Notes: a model not told the origin generated them from the sequence alone. Counted from the stretch's first letter, positions 49,358 through 61,555 are shown. The stretch is 64,000 nucleotides of DNA from Halorubrum salinarum (GCF_013267195.1 NZ_CP053941.1:2294001-2358000); one strand, 5' to 3'. Made by a program: numbers and translations.

Positions 49358-50188
49358 CTATCGGTGGCGGTTCAGCCGCTTCTTGAGTCGCTTGGCCGCG
49401 TCGCCCGCGGCGCCGAAGTACGTCGCCTCGTCGTCGGGGCGGCTCGACTCCTCGCCGGCGAAGATGATGCCGCGCGAGGAGTTCACGAGCCCGACGTCGA
49501 CAGGGAGGTCGGGCCGGGACGCGAGCCCGTGTTCGACCGCGGCCTCCGCGTCGCCGCCCTGCGCGCCGACGCCGGGCACGAGGAACGGGATCTCGGGCAC
49601 GATCTCGCGGACCGTCTCCAGCTCGTCGGGCGTCGTCGCGCCCACGACCAGGCCGACGTTGCCGTTCGCGTTCCAGGTGTCCGCGAGCGCGGCGACGCGC
49701 TCGTAGATCGGCTCGCCGGAGGCGAGTTCGAGGTCCTGGAGGTCGGTCCCGCCGGGGTTCGACGTGCGACAGAGCGCGAACACGCCCTTGTCCGCGCGGT
49801 CGAGGAACGGCTGGAGCGAGTCCCGGCCCAGGTACGGGTTCACCGTGATCGCGTCGACGTGGTCGAGGATCCCGGCGTACTGACGCGCGGTGTTCCCGAT
49901 GTCGCCGCGCTTGGCGTCGAGCAGGACGGGGACGCCCTTACCCTCGGCGTACGCCGCGGTCTCGCGGAGCGCGCGCCAGCCGTCCGGGTCCTCGTAGAAG
50001 GCCGCGTTCGGCTTGTAGCAGGCGGCGTGCTCGTGGGTCGCGTCGATGATCCGGCGGTTGAACGCCCACCGCGGGAGGTCGGCGTCGGTCACGGTCTCGG
50101 GGAGTCGGCTCGGGTCGGGGTCGAGCCCGACCGACACGACGCTGTCGACCGCCTCGATCCGGTCCGCGAGCGTCTCGAAGAAGCCCAT
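49358..50188 (-). CDS. pyrF: Orotidine-5'-phosphate decarboxylase
   Basis: 276 residues. VSVGLDPDPSRLPE, the catalytic LLDAKRGDIGNTARQYA (lysine and aspartates), TVNPYLGRDSLQPF and VPGVGAQGGD mark a type 2 (long) OMP decarboxylase, which makes UMP in the last step of pyrimidine synthesis. Ends KKRLNRHR. A leftward single gene. Confidence 0.95.
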   Translation of the reverse strand: MGFFETLADRIEAVDSVVSVGLDPDPSRLPETVTDADLPRWAFNRRIIDATHEHAACYKPNAAFYEDPDGWRALRETAAYAEGKGVPVLLDAKRGDIGNTARQYAGILDHVDAITVNPYLGRDSLQPFLDRADKGVFALCRTSNPGGTDLQDLELASGEPIYERVAALADTWNANGNVGLVVGATTPDELETVREIVPEIPFLVPGVGAQGGDAEAAVEHGLASRPDLPVDVGLVNSSRGIIFAGEESSRPDDEATYFGAAGDAAKRLKKRLNRHR

Positions 50189-50348
50189 ACGCGCCCTGCG
50201 TCGGCGGGCGCACTAACCGTTGTGTTCCGCGGCCGCGCCCCGAGGACCGCGGGCGAGCGTCCCCGCCGGCCGAGCCGGCGTATGTGCCGACCCGGGGGCG
50301 CCGTAATAACAGGATACACCAGTCGGCCCCTCGTCGGTCGCCACACGC

Positions 50349-51635
50349 ATGGCCGGTCGCACGGGCGGTGGGCTCCGGACGGCGGTCTCCGGACCCATCC
50401 TCAAGTACTACGTCTACAAGGCGACGAAGTCGGTCGAGTTCTACCGGCCGATCATGTACCTCTTCTTCCTGGCGCAGGGGCTCTCGTTCACGCAGATTGC
50501 CGTCCTGGAGGCGCTGTATAACCTGACGACCGTGTTCGGCGAGATCCCGACCGGGTACGTCGGCGACCGCGTCGGGCGGCGCAACAGCCTCCTCATCGGG
50601 ACGGCGCTCATCTCGGCGACGCTCCTCGGCATCGGCCTGTCGGACTCGTTCCTCCCGCTCGCGGGGCTGTACGTCTGCTGGTCGCTGGGCTACAACTTCC
50701 GCTCCGGAAGCGAGGACGCGTGGCTCTACGACACGCTCACCGACGACCTCTCCGAGGACGAGTTCGCGCACGTCCGGGGGCGCGGCGAGTCCGCGGCGCT
50801 GGCCGTCGGCGCCGTCGCGGCGGTCCTCGGCGGGTACCTCGGCCGCGTCGACCTCTCGTACCCGTGGTTCGTCGCGGCCGGCGTGACGAGCCTCGGCGTC
50901 GCGGTGCTCCTCACCCTCGACGAACCGGAGACGTACAAGGAGACCGACGCGGACGACCTGACCCTCCGCCGGACCGTCGGCATCGTGCGGGAGGTCCTCT
51001 CGCGCCGTCGGATGCGCTCGTTCCTGCTGTACTACTACGTCCTGTACGCCGCCATCACGTACCTCGCGTTCGTCTTCCTCCAGCCGGTGTTCGAGACCGT
51101 CGTCCTCGACCTCGGGGTCGCGCGGTCGCGGGTCGAACCCCTCCTCGGGTGGTTCTACGCGGCGTACAGCCTCGTCGGCGCGGTCCTCACCTACTACACG
51201 GGGGCGATACGGGACCGGATCGGGCTGCGGACGTGGTTCCTCGCGCTCCCGTTCGCCGTCGGCGGCGCGCTGCTCGGGATGTACTTCGTCCCGGTGCTCG
51301 CGCTCCCGACCTTCCTCCTGATTCGGGGGGTGTCGGACGTCACGCGGTCGTTCGCCGGGCAGTACGTCAACGACCGCGCGGAGACGCTGGGTCGCGCCAC
51401 CGTCCTGAGCGCGATGGCGATGGTGAGCGGGCTCGCGGTCGTCCCGTTCCAGCTCGGCAGCGGCGTCGTCTCCGACGCCGTCTCGCCGCTGTTCGCGCTC
51501 GGCGTCGGCGGCGGCGTCCTCGTCGTCGGGGCGACGGCCATCCTCCTCTGGCGGGTCCCGATCGGCGACGAGCCGACCGACGGCTCGGGTGGTGAACGCC
51601 CGGACGGCTCGGGTGACGAACGCCCGGACGACTGA
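50349..51635 (+). CDS. Major facilitator superfamily transporter
   Basis: 428 residues, about 12 hydrophobic segments. The loop after segment two, GYVGDRVGRRNSLLIG, is the MFS motif A. The C-terminus carries an in-frame duplication (DGSGGERPDGSGDERPDD) from a 24-base tandem repeat. Substrate unknown. Confidence 0.88.
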   Translation: MAGRTGGGLRTAVSGPILKYYVYKATKSVEFYRPIMYLFFLAQGLSFTQIAVLEALYNLTTVFGEIPTGYVGDRVGRRNSLLIGTALISATLLGIGLSDSFLPLAGLYVCWSLGYNFRSGSEDAWLYDTLTDDLSEDEFAHVRGRGESAALAVGAVAAVLGGYLGRVDLSYPWFVAAGVTSLGVAVLLTLDEPETYKETDADDLTLRRTVGIVREVLSRRRMRSFLLYYYVLYAAITYLAFVFLQPVFETVVLDLGVARSRVEPLLGWFYAAYSLVGAVLTYYTGAIRDRIGLRTWFLALPFAVGGALLGMYFVPVLALPTFLLIRGVSDVTRSFAGQYVNDRAETLGRATVLSAMAMVSGLAVVPFQLGSGVVSDAVSPLFALGVGGGVLVVGATAILLWRVPIGDEPTDGSGGERPDGSGDERPDD

Positions 51636-51660
51636 GGCGCTCGCTCGGCGCCGCCGCCCG

Positions 51661-52965
51661 CTAGCAGGAGCAGTAGTACTCGCGGTCGACGAACTCCGTC
51701 TCGAACAGCTTCGCCGCCGGGCCCGGGTCGGAAGGCCGGTACACGCCCGTCGTCGGGCCCCCCTCGCGCTCGAACGCGCCGGAGACGAGCCGGCGCCAGT
51801 CGGCCGCCGACAGCTGGTCCCAGAAGGCGTCGTCGCCCGCCAGAAGCGAGAGGTAGTCGCGGAGGTACACCCACCGCGTCGGCTCGACGCCGTCGGACTC
51901 GTAGCTCGCGTCGGTGACCGCGGCGTAGGCGGCCATCGGGAGGTTCGCGCCCGCGGCGACCGGCATCGAGATCCACTTCCACGGGCGGGTGTTGACGTCG
52001 AGCAGCAGGAACTCCTCGCGGTCGGCGTCGTAGACGAACTCCGACTCGCTGATCCCGTGGTACCCGGCGTCGTCGAGGACGGCGAGCGCGCGCTCCTCGA
52101 TGGCGGGCTCGTCGGCCGTCTCGACCAGACAGGAGGTGCCGAAGTTGCGCGGGTACCGGACCGCGGCGTTGCCGACGACGGCGAGCGCGTCGTCGCTCCC
52201 GGACGGCGGGACGTAGGAGGCCAGCGAGTGGTCGCGACCCGTCGCGATGTCGACGCGCTTCTGGGCCATCACGGCGATCCCCTCCTCGCTCGCGGCCGCG
52301 ACGACGTCCGCGAACTCCCCGCGGTCCGCGACCTCGATCACGTTGGTGCCGAACGCCTCCTCGAAGTCGCGCTTGAGCTCGGGTTTCACCACCAGCGGGA
52401 ACCCGAGCGCCTCGGCCGCCTCCCTGACCGTCGCGTCGGGGTCGCGCGTCGCCGCCGCCGCGGTCTCCTCCAGCCGGTACGTCTCCGGGTAGGGCACGCC
52501 GAGCGCCTCGCAGGTCGCGTACAGCTCCGACTTGTTCAACACGTCGTCGAGCGTCTCGCTGCCGGCGAACGGGAGCCGGACGCCGTCGGGGTCGGCCTCG
52601 GCGTACGACAGCGCCCACTCGTCCATACAGCCGAACGCGACCGCCTCGGTGCCCGCGGCGTCGACGACCGCCTCCACGTCCTCGCGGAACCCGTCGAGGT
52701 CGTCGAGCGGGTACGTCACCGCCCCCGCGTAGTCGACCGCGTCGGACGGCGGCGCGAGCCCGTCGTGCGCGACCGTCCCGGCGTCCGTCCCCGCGTCGCC
52801 GCCCGCCCGGTCGAGCGCGATCACGGGCACGCCGTGGGCGTCGAGCGCGCGGGCGACCCCGAGCCCGGTGATGTGCGCGTTGCTGACGAGCGCCGGCGGC
52901 CGGTCGAACTCGGCGTCCGCGAGCGCGTCGATCAGTCCCTCCGTGGACCGGAACGTGTCTGCCAT
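51661..52965 (-). CDS. ATP-grasp carboxylate-amine ligase-like protein
   Basis: 434 residues from ATG at 52965 (MADTFRSTEGLIDALADAEF). ATP-grasp elements: FPLVVKPELKRDFEEAFG, YVPPSGSDDALAVVG, ALAVLDDAGYHGISESEFVY and LLDVNTRPWKW (Mg-binding glutamate/asparagine). The N-terminal Rossmann-like part is typical of ligases making peptide or pseudo-peptide bonds. It ends in a cysteine pair (YYCSC). Substrate unknown; convergent with the MFS gene. Confidence 0.82.
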   Translation of the reverse strand: MADTFRSTEGLIDALADAEFDRPPALVSNAHITGLGVARALDAHGVPVIALDRAGGDAGTDAGTVAHDGLAPPSDAVDYAGAVTYPLDDLDGFREDVEAVVDAAGTEAVAFGCMDEWALSYAEADPDGVRLPFAGSETLDDVLNKSELYATCEALGVPYPETYRLEETAAAATRDPDATVREAAEALGFPLVVKPELKRDFEEAFGTNVIEVADRGEFADVVAAASEEGIAVMAQKRVDIATGRDHSLASYVPPSGSDDALAVVGNAAVRYPRNFGTSCLVETADEPAIEERALAVLDDAGYHGISESEFVYDADREEFLLLDVNTRPWKWISMPVAAGANLPMAAYAAVTDASYESDGVEPTRWVYLRDYLSLLAGDDAFWDQLSAADWRRLVSGAFEREGGPTTGVYRPSDPGPAAKLFETEFVDREYYCSC

Positions 52966-53117
52966 ACCCCGCCTCGTCGGCGGACGCACAAAAGGGTCCC
53001 ACGTACCGGCCCGGAGTGCCCGTATCGAGGACGGAGCGGGGAACGGTCCGCGTCGGCGGTCGCAGTTCGCGCGGGCGACGCGAGCGGCTTTTCAGGGCGC
53101 GTCGCCTCCGGATCGGT

Positions 53118-53669
53118 ATGACCGAAACCGAGGACGACGCCGAGCGCGTCGACGACGCCGACGACGCCGCCCCGGCCGACGAACTCCCCGACCGGGTCCG
53201 GCGCGCGTTCGCGGACCACGGCTCGTTCGAGCGCGAGGGCGACGCCTGGGTCTCGACGACCACCGCGTTCGACGGGCGCGTCCGCGCCGAGCCGGCGGCC
53301 GAGGGACGGATCGGGTTCGCGGTCACCGTCCGCGTGCCGACGCTGTCGGCCGTTACCGCCGACGAGGTGGCCGACGTGGTCGAGGACGGCTGGGCCGACA
53401 CGTTCGAGCGCCGCGCGGTCGACGTGGGCGGCGTCACCCGGATGAACCGCGAGTTCGACCCCGTCGTCGAGCGCGAGGGCGACGAGATAGCGGTCACTTA
53501 CGAGTTCGTCGACATCAACGAGCGTCGCGGCGTCGACGACGCGGGCGCGCTGATCGACTTCGTCGAGGGGACGTACGTCCAGGGCGTCATCCCGGGCTAC
53601 GAGTACACGGCGCCCGTCTCCGACCTGCTCTCGGCCGCGCGGCAGCAGGGCGGCGGCGGTCCCATCTGA
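53118..53669 (+). CDS. Conserved haloarchaeal protein (DUF5813-like)
   Basis: 183 residues from ATG at 53118. Acidic N-terminus, then a beta-rich core (WVSTTTAFDGRVRAEPAAEG; RIGFAVTVRVPTLSAVTADE). It resembles the haloarchaeal DUF5813 family (recognised from memory). Function unknown; followed by a small membrane protein gene. Confidence 0.7.
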   Translation: MTETEDDAERVDDADDAAPADELPDRVRRAFADHGSFEREGDAWVSTTTAFDGRVRAEPAAEGRIGFAVTVRVPTLSAVTADEVADVVEDGWADTFERRAVDVGGVTRMNREFDPVVEREGDEIAVTYEFVDINERRGVDDAGALIDFVEGTYVQGVIPGYEYTAPVSDLLSAARQQGGGGPI

Positions 53670-53708
53670 GGCCGATAGGGGGAAGTGTCGGCGGCCCGTA
53701 CGGCAACC

Positions 53709-54032
53709 ATGCTCGCGCTGTTCGGGTTCGGCAGCCTCCTCGCCTTGGTGGCGTTCCACACGTTCCTCGCCGGGGTCGCGACCCGGTTCTTTCGGATTCA
53801 GCTCTCCACGTCGTGGGGGTCGGTCCTCTACACGCTCGTGTTGACCCCCCTGCTCCTGCTCGTCTCCACGCTCGTGTTCACCGGCGCGCTCGGCGTGGGG
53901 ACCGGGATCGACGTTGGGAGTTCGACGATCCTGCTGGCGCTCCTGATCGCGCTCCCGCTGGCGCTCGGGATCGCCATCGACTACCTCTACGTCCCGTCGC
54001 CGGACGACTACGAGCTGCCGGACACGCGCTGA
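53709..54032 (+). CDS. Small membrane protein, 107 residues
   Basis: From ATG at 53709. Three hydrophobic segments (MLALFGFGSLLALVAFHTFL; YTLVLTPLLLLVSTLVF; ILLALLIALPLALGIAI) and a short polar tail. Conserved-looking haloarchaeal membrane protein without recognised function; 39 bases after the DUF5813-like gene. Confidence 0.65.
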   Translation: MLALFGFGSLLALVAFHTFLAGVATRFFRIQLSTSWGSVLYTLVLTPLLLLVSTLVFTGALGVGTGIDVGSSTILLALLIALPLALGIAIDYLYVPSPDDYELPDTR

Positions 54033-54066
54033 CGGCGACAGCCGTCGCCCGCGACCCTCCCGGCGG

Positions 54067-54660
54067 TCAGCGGTCGACCAGGCCGGCCACTATCTCCTCG
54101 ACCCGAGCGACCACGTCCTCCGGCGCGCGCGTCGCGTCGACGCGATGAAACCGGCCGGGGTCGGCGTCGATCAGCCGCTCGTAGTTGTCGCGCACGGCGG
54201 CGAGGTAGCCGTCGCGCTCGAACTTGTCGGTCCGGCCCGCCCGCTCGGCCGCGGTCTTCGGGTCCAAGTCGAGGTAGATCGTCGCGTCCGGCGGGCGCGA
54301 GAAGGCGGCGTGGATCCCTCGGACGTACTCCAGCGGCCGCTCGATCCCGGCGTCCGAGCGCGCGAGCGTCGCTCCCTGATAGGCGAACCGCGAGTCTGAG
54401 TACCGGTCGGCGATCACGAGGCCGCCGTCCGCCAGCGCCGGTCGCACCGTCTCCGAGAGGTGGTTCGCGTGGTCGGCGGTGTACAGGAACAGCTCCGCGA
54501 GCGGGTCGGCGTCCGGGTCGCCCATCGAGCGCCCGACCGCCTCGCCGTACCAGCTGTCGGTGGGCTCGCGGGTGAACGTCGCGTCGGGGTACACGTCCTG
54601 GAGCGCCTCCCAGACCGTCGTCTTACCGCTGCCGTCGAGCCCCTCCAGCGTGATCAGCAT
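54067..54660 (-). CDS. tmk: Thymidylate kinase
   Basis: 197 residues from ATG at 54660 ([20 protein letters not shown]). P-loop GLDGSGKT, the DR-motif region [14 protein letters not shown], and [19 protein letters not shown] (lid) are family-typical. It phosphorylates dTMP to dTDP. Convergent with the small membrane protein gene. Confidence 0.94.
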   Translation of the reverse strand: MLITLEGLDGSGKTTVWEALQDVYPDATFTREPTDSWYGEAVGRSMGDPDADPLAELFLYTADHANHLSETVRPALADGGLVIADRYSDSRFAYQGATLARSDAGIERPLEYVRGIHAAFSRPPDATIYLDLDPKTAAERAGRTDKFERDGYLAAVRDNYERLIDADPGRFHRVDATRAPEDVVARVEEIVAGLVDR

Positions 54661-54826
54661 GGTGGCGTTCCGACGCGGCGAGGAATAAACGGCGCGGGTC
54701 CGGACCGTACGGGCGGGCCCGCTCACCGGTTGCGACCCCGGTCCGACCGCCCCTTTTTGTGACCCCTTCCCGAACGACCGCCATGGTCGTCGACTCCTCG
54801 GTCGCCCGCGCGCTCGGAGGGGACGG

Positions 54827-56215
54827 ATGGTAGCGGTCGCCGTCTCGGTCTCTCGCGTGGCGGCGGCCCTCGCGCTGGTCGCGTTGAACGGCTTCTTCGT
54901 CGCCTCGGAGTTCGCGTTCGTCAGGATCCGGGCCACCTCGGTCGAACAGCTGGCCGAGGAGGGGAAGGCTGGCGCGGAGACGCTCCAGGAGGTGATGGGC
55001 AACCTCGACGACTACCTCGCGGCGACCCAGCTCGGGATCACGCTCGCGTCGCTCGGCCTCGGGTGGATCGGCGAGCCCGCGGTCGCGGCGCTGATCGAGC
55101 CCGTCCTCGGGCCGCTCCTGCCCGAGGGACTGGTCCACCTCGTCGCGTTCGCGATCGGGTTCTCGTTCATCACGTTCCTCCACGTCGTCTTCGGGGAACT
55201 GGCGCCGAAGACCATCGCCATCGCGCAGGCGGAGCGGATCTCGCTGCTGCTCGCGCCGCCGATGAAGCTCGCGTACCTGGTCTTCTCGCCCGGCATCGCG
55301 GTGTTCAACGGGACCGCGAACGCCTTCACGAGCCTGATCGGCGTGCCGCCCGCCTCGGAGAGCGACGAGACGCTCGAAGAGCGGGAGATCCGCCGCGTGC
55401 TGGCCCGCGCCGGCGAGGCCGGCCACGTCGACGAGTCCGAGGTCGCGATGATCGAGGGCGTGTTCGACCTCGACGACACCGCGGCCCGCGAGCTGATGGT
55501 CCCCCGCCCCGACGTGGTCTCGCTGCCCGCGGACGCGTCGCTCTCGGCGGTCCGCGAGACGGTCCTCGACGCCGGCCACACCAGGTACCCGGTCGTCGAG
55601 CGGGACGACGCCGACCGCGTCGTCGGCTTCGTCGACGCGAAGGACGTGCTGCGCGCGACCGCGGCGGGCGACGACGGCGCCACCGCGAGTGACCTGGCAC
55701 GGGAGATACTCGTCGTCCCCGAGACGACGAGCGCGAGCGACCTCCTCGTCCAGTTCCGCGACGAGCGCCGACAGATGGCGGCGGTGATCGACGAGTGGGG
55801 CGCCTTCGAAGGGATCGCCACCGTCGAGGACGTCGCCGAGGCGCTCGTCGGCGACCTCCGCGACGAGTTCGACGTGGCCGAGCGCCGCCGGACCATCCGC
55901 CGGACCGGCGACCGGACGCACGAGGCCGACGGCTCCGTCGCGCTCGCCGACGTCAACGACGCGCTCGGCACCGACCTCAGCGGCGACGGCTACGAGACGC
56001 TCGGCGGGTTCGTCCTCGACCGGATCGGGCGCTCGCCCGAGGTGGGCGACGTCGCGGAGACGGACGCGTACGCCTTCGAGGTGACCGCCGTCGACGGCGC
56101 GCGGATCTCGACGGTGCGCGTCACGCGGCGCGACGACCCGGCGGGGTCGGCGGACGAGGGCGACGACGGGCAGTCGTCGGGCGGCGGGGACTCGACGGGC
56201 GGCGACGCGGCGTAA
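54827..56215 (+). CDS. CNNM/HlyC-CorC family membrane protein
   Basis: 462 residues. N-terminal DUF21/CNNM transmembrane domain ([20 protein letters not shown]), then a CBS pair ([40 protein letters not shown]) and a CorC/HlyC C-terminal domain ([20 protein letters not shown]). Family members transport or regulate divalent cations such as magnesium. An acidic glycine/serine tail ends it. Confidence 0.92.
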   Translation: MVAVAVSVSRVAAALALVALNGFFVASEFAFVRIRATSVEQLAEEGKAGAETLQEVMGNLDDYLAATQLGITLASLGLGWIGEPAVAALIEPVLGPLLPEGLVHLVAFAIGFSFITFLHVVFGELAPKTIAIAQAERISLLLAPPMKLAYLVFSPGIAVFNGTANAFTSLIGVPPASESDETLEEREIRRVLARAGEAGHVDESEVAMIEGVFDLDDTAARELMVPRPDVVSLPADASLSAVRETVLDAGHTRYPVVERDDADRVVGFVDAKDVLRATAAGDDGATASDLAREILVVPETTSASDLLVQFRDERRQMAAVIDEWGAFEGIATVEDVAEALVGDLRDEFDVAERRRTIRRTGDRTHEADGSVALADVNDALGTDLSGDGYETLGGFVLDRIGRSPEVGDVAETDAYAFEVTAVDGARISTVRVTRRDDPAGSADEGDDGQSSGGGDSTGGDAA

Positions 56216-56315
56216 CGGCGCGGCGGTCTCGAGGACCCCTGAGCGGTCCCGCCTCCCCCACGCCGACGCGGCGCCGACGCGAGCGTTTTTCACCCGCGGG
56301 CGCGACCGGGCGGGT

Positions 56316-57179
56316 ATGTTCGACCGGATCTGCGTCCCCACCGACGGCAGCGACGCGGCCGCGGCGGCGTTCGACCATGTCCTGGCGATCGCCGCCGACC
56401 ACGGCGCGACCGTCCACGTCCTCCACGTCGCGGACACGACCCGCGACAGCGTGACGCGCATCGGCGGCGACGTGGTCGACGTGCTGGAGACGGAGGGCGA
56501 GTCGATCGTCGAGGCGGCGGCCGCGCGCGCCGCGGAGCGCGGCGTCGACGCGGAGACGGCCGTCGAGCAGGGGGGCGTCCCCGAGACGGTCGTCGACTAC
56601 GCGGACCGGACCGACGCCGACCTCGTCGCGATGTCCACGCGCGGGCGGCAGGGGGTCGAACGCCTCGTCGGCAGCACCACGGAGCGTGTCGTCCGGCGGT
56701 CGCCGGTGCCGGTGCTGGCCCTCCGGCCGGGCGACGAGGCCGTCCCGTACCCGTACGAGGACGTGCTGGTGCCGACCGACGGGAGCCCGGCCGCGACCGC
56801 CGCGCTCGACCGCGCGCTCCCGGTCGCCGAACGGGCGGGGGCGACGGTCCACGTCCTCTCGGTCGTCGACACCGGCGGCATCGGCGTCGGGGACCACGTC
56901 GAGGTCGACGTGCTCTCGGAGTACGCCGACGACGCGGTCGCCGCGGGCGTCGAGCGCGTCGAGGCGGCCGGGCTGGAGGCGGTCGGCGCCGTCGAGGTTG
57001 CCTCCTCGCCCCCCCGGGGGATCCTGTCGTACGTCGACGACCCCGGCGTCGACCTCGTGGCGATGGGGACGCACGGGCGGACCGGCGTGGGCCGGTACCT
57101 GCTGGGCAGCGTCGCCGAGCGTACCCTCCGCAGCGCCCCCGTTCCGGTGCTGACGGTCCCGGTCCGGGACGAGGAGTGA
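56316..57179 (+). CDS. Tandem universal stress protein
   Basis: 287 residues in two UspA repeats. Each begins with a PTDGS core ([40 protein letters not shown]) and carries the ATP-binding GRxG-type ending ([40 protein letters not shown]). Role in stress tolerance is inferred from the family. About 100 bases after the CorC-type gene. Confidence 0.93.
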   Translation: MFDRICVPTDGSDAAAAAFDHVLAIAADHGATVHVLHVADTTRDSVTRIGGDVVDVLETEGESIVEAAAARAAERGVDAETAVEQGGVPETVVDYADRTDADLVAMSTRGRQGVERLVGSTTERVVRRSPVPVLALRPGDEAVPYPYEDVLVPTDGSPAATAALDRALPVAERAGATVHVLSVVDTGGIGVGDHVEVDVLSEYADDAVAAGVERVEAAGLEAVGAVEVASSPPRGILSYVDDPGVDLVAMGTHGRTGVGRYLLGSVAERTLRSAPVPVLTVPVRDEE

Positions 57180-57287
57180 CCGCGGTCGACCGAGTCAACC
57201 CCCTCGCCGCGGCGCTCTCCGCCCCGGATCCCGCCGGCGTCCGCGAGCGTCTGACGCCGCGGTAGGTTTACGGGCCTTCCACGCCTC

Positions 57288-58193
57288 ATGGCTCGCATGA
57301 AAGTGTTGGTAGCCGGGGGGACCGGATTCATCGGGTCGTACCTCTGTCGCTCGCTCGCCGACGACGGCCACGCCGTGACCGCGCTCTCCCGATCGCCCGA
57401 GGAGGCGCCGGAGGGCGTGACGGGCGTCAGCGGCGACGTGACCGACTACGACTCCATCGCGTCGGCCGTCGAGGGGCACGACGCGGTCGTGAACCTGGTC
57501 GCGCTCTCGCCGCTGTTCGAGCCCGACGGCGGCAACCGAATGCACGACCGGATCCACCGCGGCGGGACCGAGAACCTCGTCCGCGCGGCGGAGGACGGCG
57601 GCGTCGACGGGTTCGTCCAGCTCAGCGCGCTCGGGGCGGACCCGAACGGCGACACCGCCTACATCCGGGCGAAGGGCGAGGCGGAGGAAATCGTCCGCGA
57701 CAGCGACCTCGACTGGACGATCTTCCGCCCCTCGGTCGTCTTCGGCGAGGGCGGCGAGTTCGTCTCCTTCACCAAGCGGCTGAAGGGGATGTTCGCGCCG
57801 GGGGTCCCGCTGTACCCGCTCCCCGGCGGCGGGAAGACGCGGTTCCAGCCCATCCACGTCGAGGACCTCGTGCCGATGATCGCCGCCGCGGTGACGGACG
57901 ACGAGCACGCCGGCGAGACCTACGAGATCGGCGGCCCGGAGGTGCTCACGCTCCGGCAGGTGACGGACCTCGTCTACGAGGCGGAACGGAAGGGCGTCAC
58001 CATCGTCCCGCTGCCGATGCCGCTCGCGAAGGTCGGCCTCTCGGTGCTCGGGGCGGTGCCCGGCTTCCCGATGGGGCCGGACCAGTACCGGTCGCTGAAG
58101 TTCGACAACACGACCGCCGACAACGACGTCGGCGCGTTCGGCGTCGACCAGACGGACCTGACGACGCTCGGCGAACACCTCGGGATCCGATGA
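57288..58193 (+). CDS. NAD(P)-binding protein, NDUFA9-like
   Basis: 301 residues. Rossmann motif VAGGTGFIGSYLCRSL, then VQLSALGADPNGDTAYIRAK (active-site-like Y-R-x-K), RPSVVFGEGGEFVSF and FQPIHVEDLVPMIA. This is the atypical SDR group related to the complex I NDUFA9 subunit. ATG at 57288 or 57297 are both plausible starts. The protein could act in lipid or quinone-related metabolism; substrate unknown. Confidence 0.85.
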   Translation: MARMKVLVAGGTGFIGSYLCRSLADDGHAVTALSRSPEEAPEGVTGVSGDVTDYDSIASAVEGHDAVVNLVALSPLFEPDGGNRMHDRIHRGGTENLVRAAEDGGVDGFVQLSALGADPNGDTAYIRAKGEAEEIVRDSDLDWTIFRPSVVFGEGGEFVSFTKRLKGMFAPGVPLYPLPGGGKTRFQPIHVEDLVPMIAAAVTDDEHAGETYEIGGPEVLTLRQVTDLVYEAERKGVTIVPLPMPLAKVGLSVLGAVPGFPMGPDQYRSLKFDNTTADNDVGAFGVDQTDLTTLGEHLGIR

Positions 58194-58250
58194 CCGGGGC
58201 ACCGAACGTGTCAACTGTCCTAATCTCAACGCTGGTAACGGCAACCGAAG

Positions 58251-58259
58251 GCTTATATA
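58251..58259 (+). promoter_or_regulatory. TATA box of cetZ
   Basis: GCTTATATA lies about 45 bases before the cetZ ATG, preceded by a purine-rich BRE-like CGAAG. It implies a leader of about 20 bases, in which GGAGG at 58291-58295 gives a Shine-Dalgarno site eight bases before the ATG. Confidence 0.7.
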
Positions 58260-58302
58260 CGAGATCGCGTTCTGTTCAGTTCAAACGCGGAGGGAGCACA
58301 CG

Positions 58303-59481
58303 ATGAAACTCGCAATGATCGGATTCGGACAGGCGGGGGGCAAAGTCGTTGACAAGTTCTTGGAGTACGATAAGCGGACGGGCTCCGAGATCGTTCGAGC
58401 CGCCGCGGCCGTCAACACGGCGAAGGCGGACCTCATGGGGCTCGAACACATCGCCGAAGACCAGCGCGTCCTCATCGGCCAGTCGCGCGTGAAGGGCCAC
58501 GGCGTCGGCGCGGACAACGAACTGGGCGCGGAGATCGCCGAGGAGGACATCGACGAGGTCCAGGGGGCCATCGACTCGATCCCGGTCCACGAGGTCGACG
58601 CCTTCCTCGTCGTCGCCGGCCTCGGCGGCGGGACCGGCTCCGGCGGCGCGCCGGTGCTCGCGAAGCACCTCAAGCGGATCTACACCGAGCCCGTTTACGG
58701 GCTCGGCATCCTGCCGGGCAGCGACGAGGGGGGCATCTACACCCTCAACGCGGCCCGCTCGTTCCAGACGTTCGTCCGCGAGGTGGACAACCTGATGGTG
58801 TTCGACAACGACGCCTGGCGGAAGACGGGCGAGTCCGTCCAGGGCGGCTACGAGGAGATCAACGAGGAGATCGTCCGGCGGTTCGGCATCCTCTTCGGCG
58901 CCGGCGAGATCCAGCAGGGCCAGGAGGTCGCCGAGAGCGTCGTCGACTCCTCGGAGATCATCAACACGCTCTCCGGCGGCGGCGTTTCCACGGTCGGCTA
59001 CGCGGAGGAGGAGGTCGAGGAGCGCTCCTCGGGCGGCCTGCTCTCGCGGCTCCGGGACGACGGCAACGACGAGGAGCTCGACAGCGCCCACACCACCAAC
59101 CGGATCACCAGCCTCGTCCGGAAGGCGGCGCTCGGTCGGCTCACGCTCCCCTGTGAGATCGAGGGCGCGGAGCGCGCGCTGCTCGTGCTCGCCGGCCCGC
59201 CGGAGTACCTCAACCGGAAGGGCATCGAGCGCGGCCGCAAGTGGCTCGAAGAGCAGACCGGCTCAATGGAGGTCCGGGGCGGGGACTACCCGTACCGCGG
59301 CGCCGGCTTCGTCGCGACGGTGATCCTGCTCGCGGGCGTCACGAACGTCCCGCGGATCAAGGAGCTTCAGCAGGTCGCCATCGAGGCGCAGGACAACCTC
59401 GACGAGATCCGCGAGGAGAGCGACGACAACCTCGACGAGCTCGTCAACGACGACAGCGACGAGCTGGAATCCCTGTTCTAA
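58303..59481 (+). CDS. cetZ: CetZ tubulin-like cytoskeletal GTPase
   Basis: 392 residues. Glycine-rich [20 protein letters not shown] at the N-terminus and the tubulin signature [12 protein letters not shown], followed by [14 protein letters not shown], are those of CetZ rather than FtsZ. An acidic C-terminal tail ([10 protein letters not shown]) follows. CetZ proteins control haloarchaeal cell shape and motility. Good promoter and ribosome site upstream. The cofC gene follows after 17 bases. Confidence 0.93.
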   Translation: MKLAMIGFGQAGGKVVDKFLEYDKRTGSEIVRAAAAVNTAKADLMGLEHIAEDQRVLIGQSRVKGHGVGADNELGAEIAEEDIDEVQGAIDSIPVHEVDAFLVVAGLGGGTGSGGAPVLAKHLKRIYTEPVYGLGILPGSDEGGIYTLNAARSFQTFVREVDNLMVFDNDAWRKTGESVQGGYEEINEEIVRRFGILFGAGEIQQGQEVAESVVDSSEIINTLSGGGVSTVGYAEEEVEERSSGGLLSRLRDDGNDEELDSAHTTNRITSLVRKAALGRLTLPCEIEGAERALLVLAGPPEYLNRKGIERGRKWLEEQTGSMEVRGGDYPYRGAGFVATVILLAGVTNVPRIKELQQVAIEAQDNLDEIREESDDNLDELVNDDSDELESLF

Positions 59482-59498
59482 GACCTCCCGCCGCCGCG

Positions 59499-60155
59499 AT
59501 GGAGGTCATCGTTCCCTTCTCGACCGACCGCCCGAAGTCGCGACTCTCCGACGCCCTCTCCCCCGACGAGCGCTCGGCGTTCGCCCGCGCGATGCTCGAC
59601 GACGTGCTGGACGCCGTCGCCGCCGCCGGCGGCGAGCCGCGCGTCCTCGCCACCGACGCGGTCGACGTGGACCGCCCGGTCACCGTCGACGACCGCCCGC
59701 TGACCGCGGCCGTGAACGCGGCGCTCGACGCGCGGCTGGGGGCCGACGGCGACGAGCGCGACGCCGACGGTCCCCCCGAGCCGGTCGCCGTCGTGATGGC
59801 GGACCTCGCGCTCGCGACCCCCGACGCGGTCGAGCGCCTGTTCGCGGCCGGGCGCGACGCGGACGTGGCCGTCGCGCCGGGCCGCGGCGGCGGGACGAAC
59901 GCCTTCGTCGCCTCCCACCCCGAGTTCCGGGTGGACTACCACGGCGCCTCCTACCTCGACCACCGCGACATCGCGGCCGAGGTCGGGGCGTCGTTCGCCG
60001 CGGTCGACTCCCACCGCCTCGGGACCGACGTCGACGAGCCGGACGACCTCGCCGAGGTGCTGATCCACGGCGAGGGCCGCGCGGCGGCGTGGCTCCGCGA
60101 GGCCGGCTTCGCGCTCGACGCGTCCGAGGGCCGCGTCGCGGTCGTTCGAGAGTGA
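59499..60155 (+). CDS. cofC: 2-phospho-L-lactate guanylyltransferase CofC
   Basis: 218 residues from ATG at 59499. [20 protein letters not shown] is the nucleotide-binding start, [16 protein letters not shown] carries the metal-binding aspartate, and [15 protein letters not shown] is typical. CofC activates phospholactate for coenzyme F420 synthesis. Seventeen bases after cetZ and upstream of cofG, so F420 genes cluster here. Confidence 0.9.
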   Translation: MEVIVPFSTDRPKSRLSDALSPDERSAFARAMLDDVLDAVAAAGGEPRVLATDAVDVDRPVTVDDRPLTAAVNAALDARLGADGDERDADGPPEPVAVVMADLALATPDAVERLFAAGRDADVAVAPGRGGGTNAFVASHPEFRVDYHGASYLDHRDIAAEVGASFAAVDSHRLGTDVDEPDDLAEVLIHGEGRAAAWLREAGFALDASEGRVAVVRE

Positions 60156-60288
60156 CCGAGACGGGGTCGCCCGAGCCTTTCCCTCCGCCCGTTGCCGCGG
60201 TCGTCCCCTCCGCCCGTCGCCGGGCGTAACCGGTTCCGGTGTCGCCGGGGGTTCCGCAACCGCGATTCTTTTTAAACGCCGACCGCGA

Positions 60289-61461
<1,173 letters not shown>

Positions 61462-61526
61462 CGGGCCGCCGCGCCGGGCGATCGCCCCCTCCCGCCGGAG
61501 ATAAACAACCGCGCTGCCAGTAGCTT

Positions 61527-61535
61527 CTTTATATA
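61527..61535 (+). promoter_or_regulatory. TATA box of mscS
   Basis: CTTTATATA ends about 20 bases before the ATG at 61556. This spacing points to a leaderless transcript beginning at that ATG rather than the GTG two codons upstream. Confidence 0.6.
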
Positions 61536-61555
61536 GTCTTGCGAACGGGGTGACG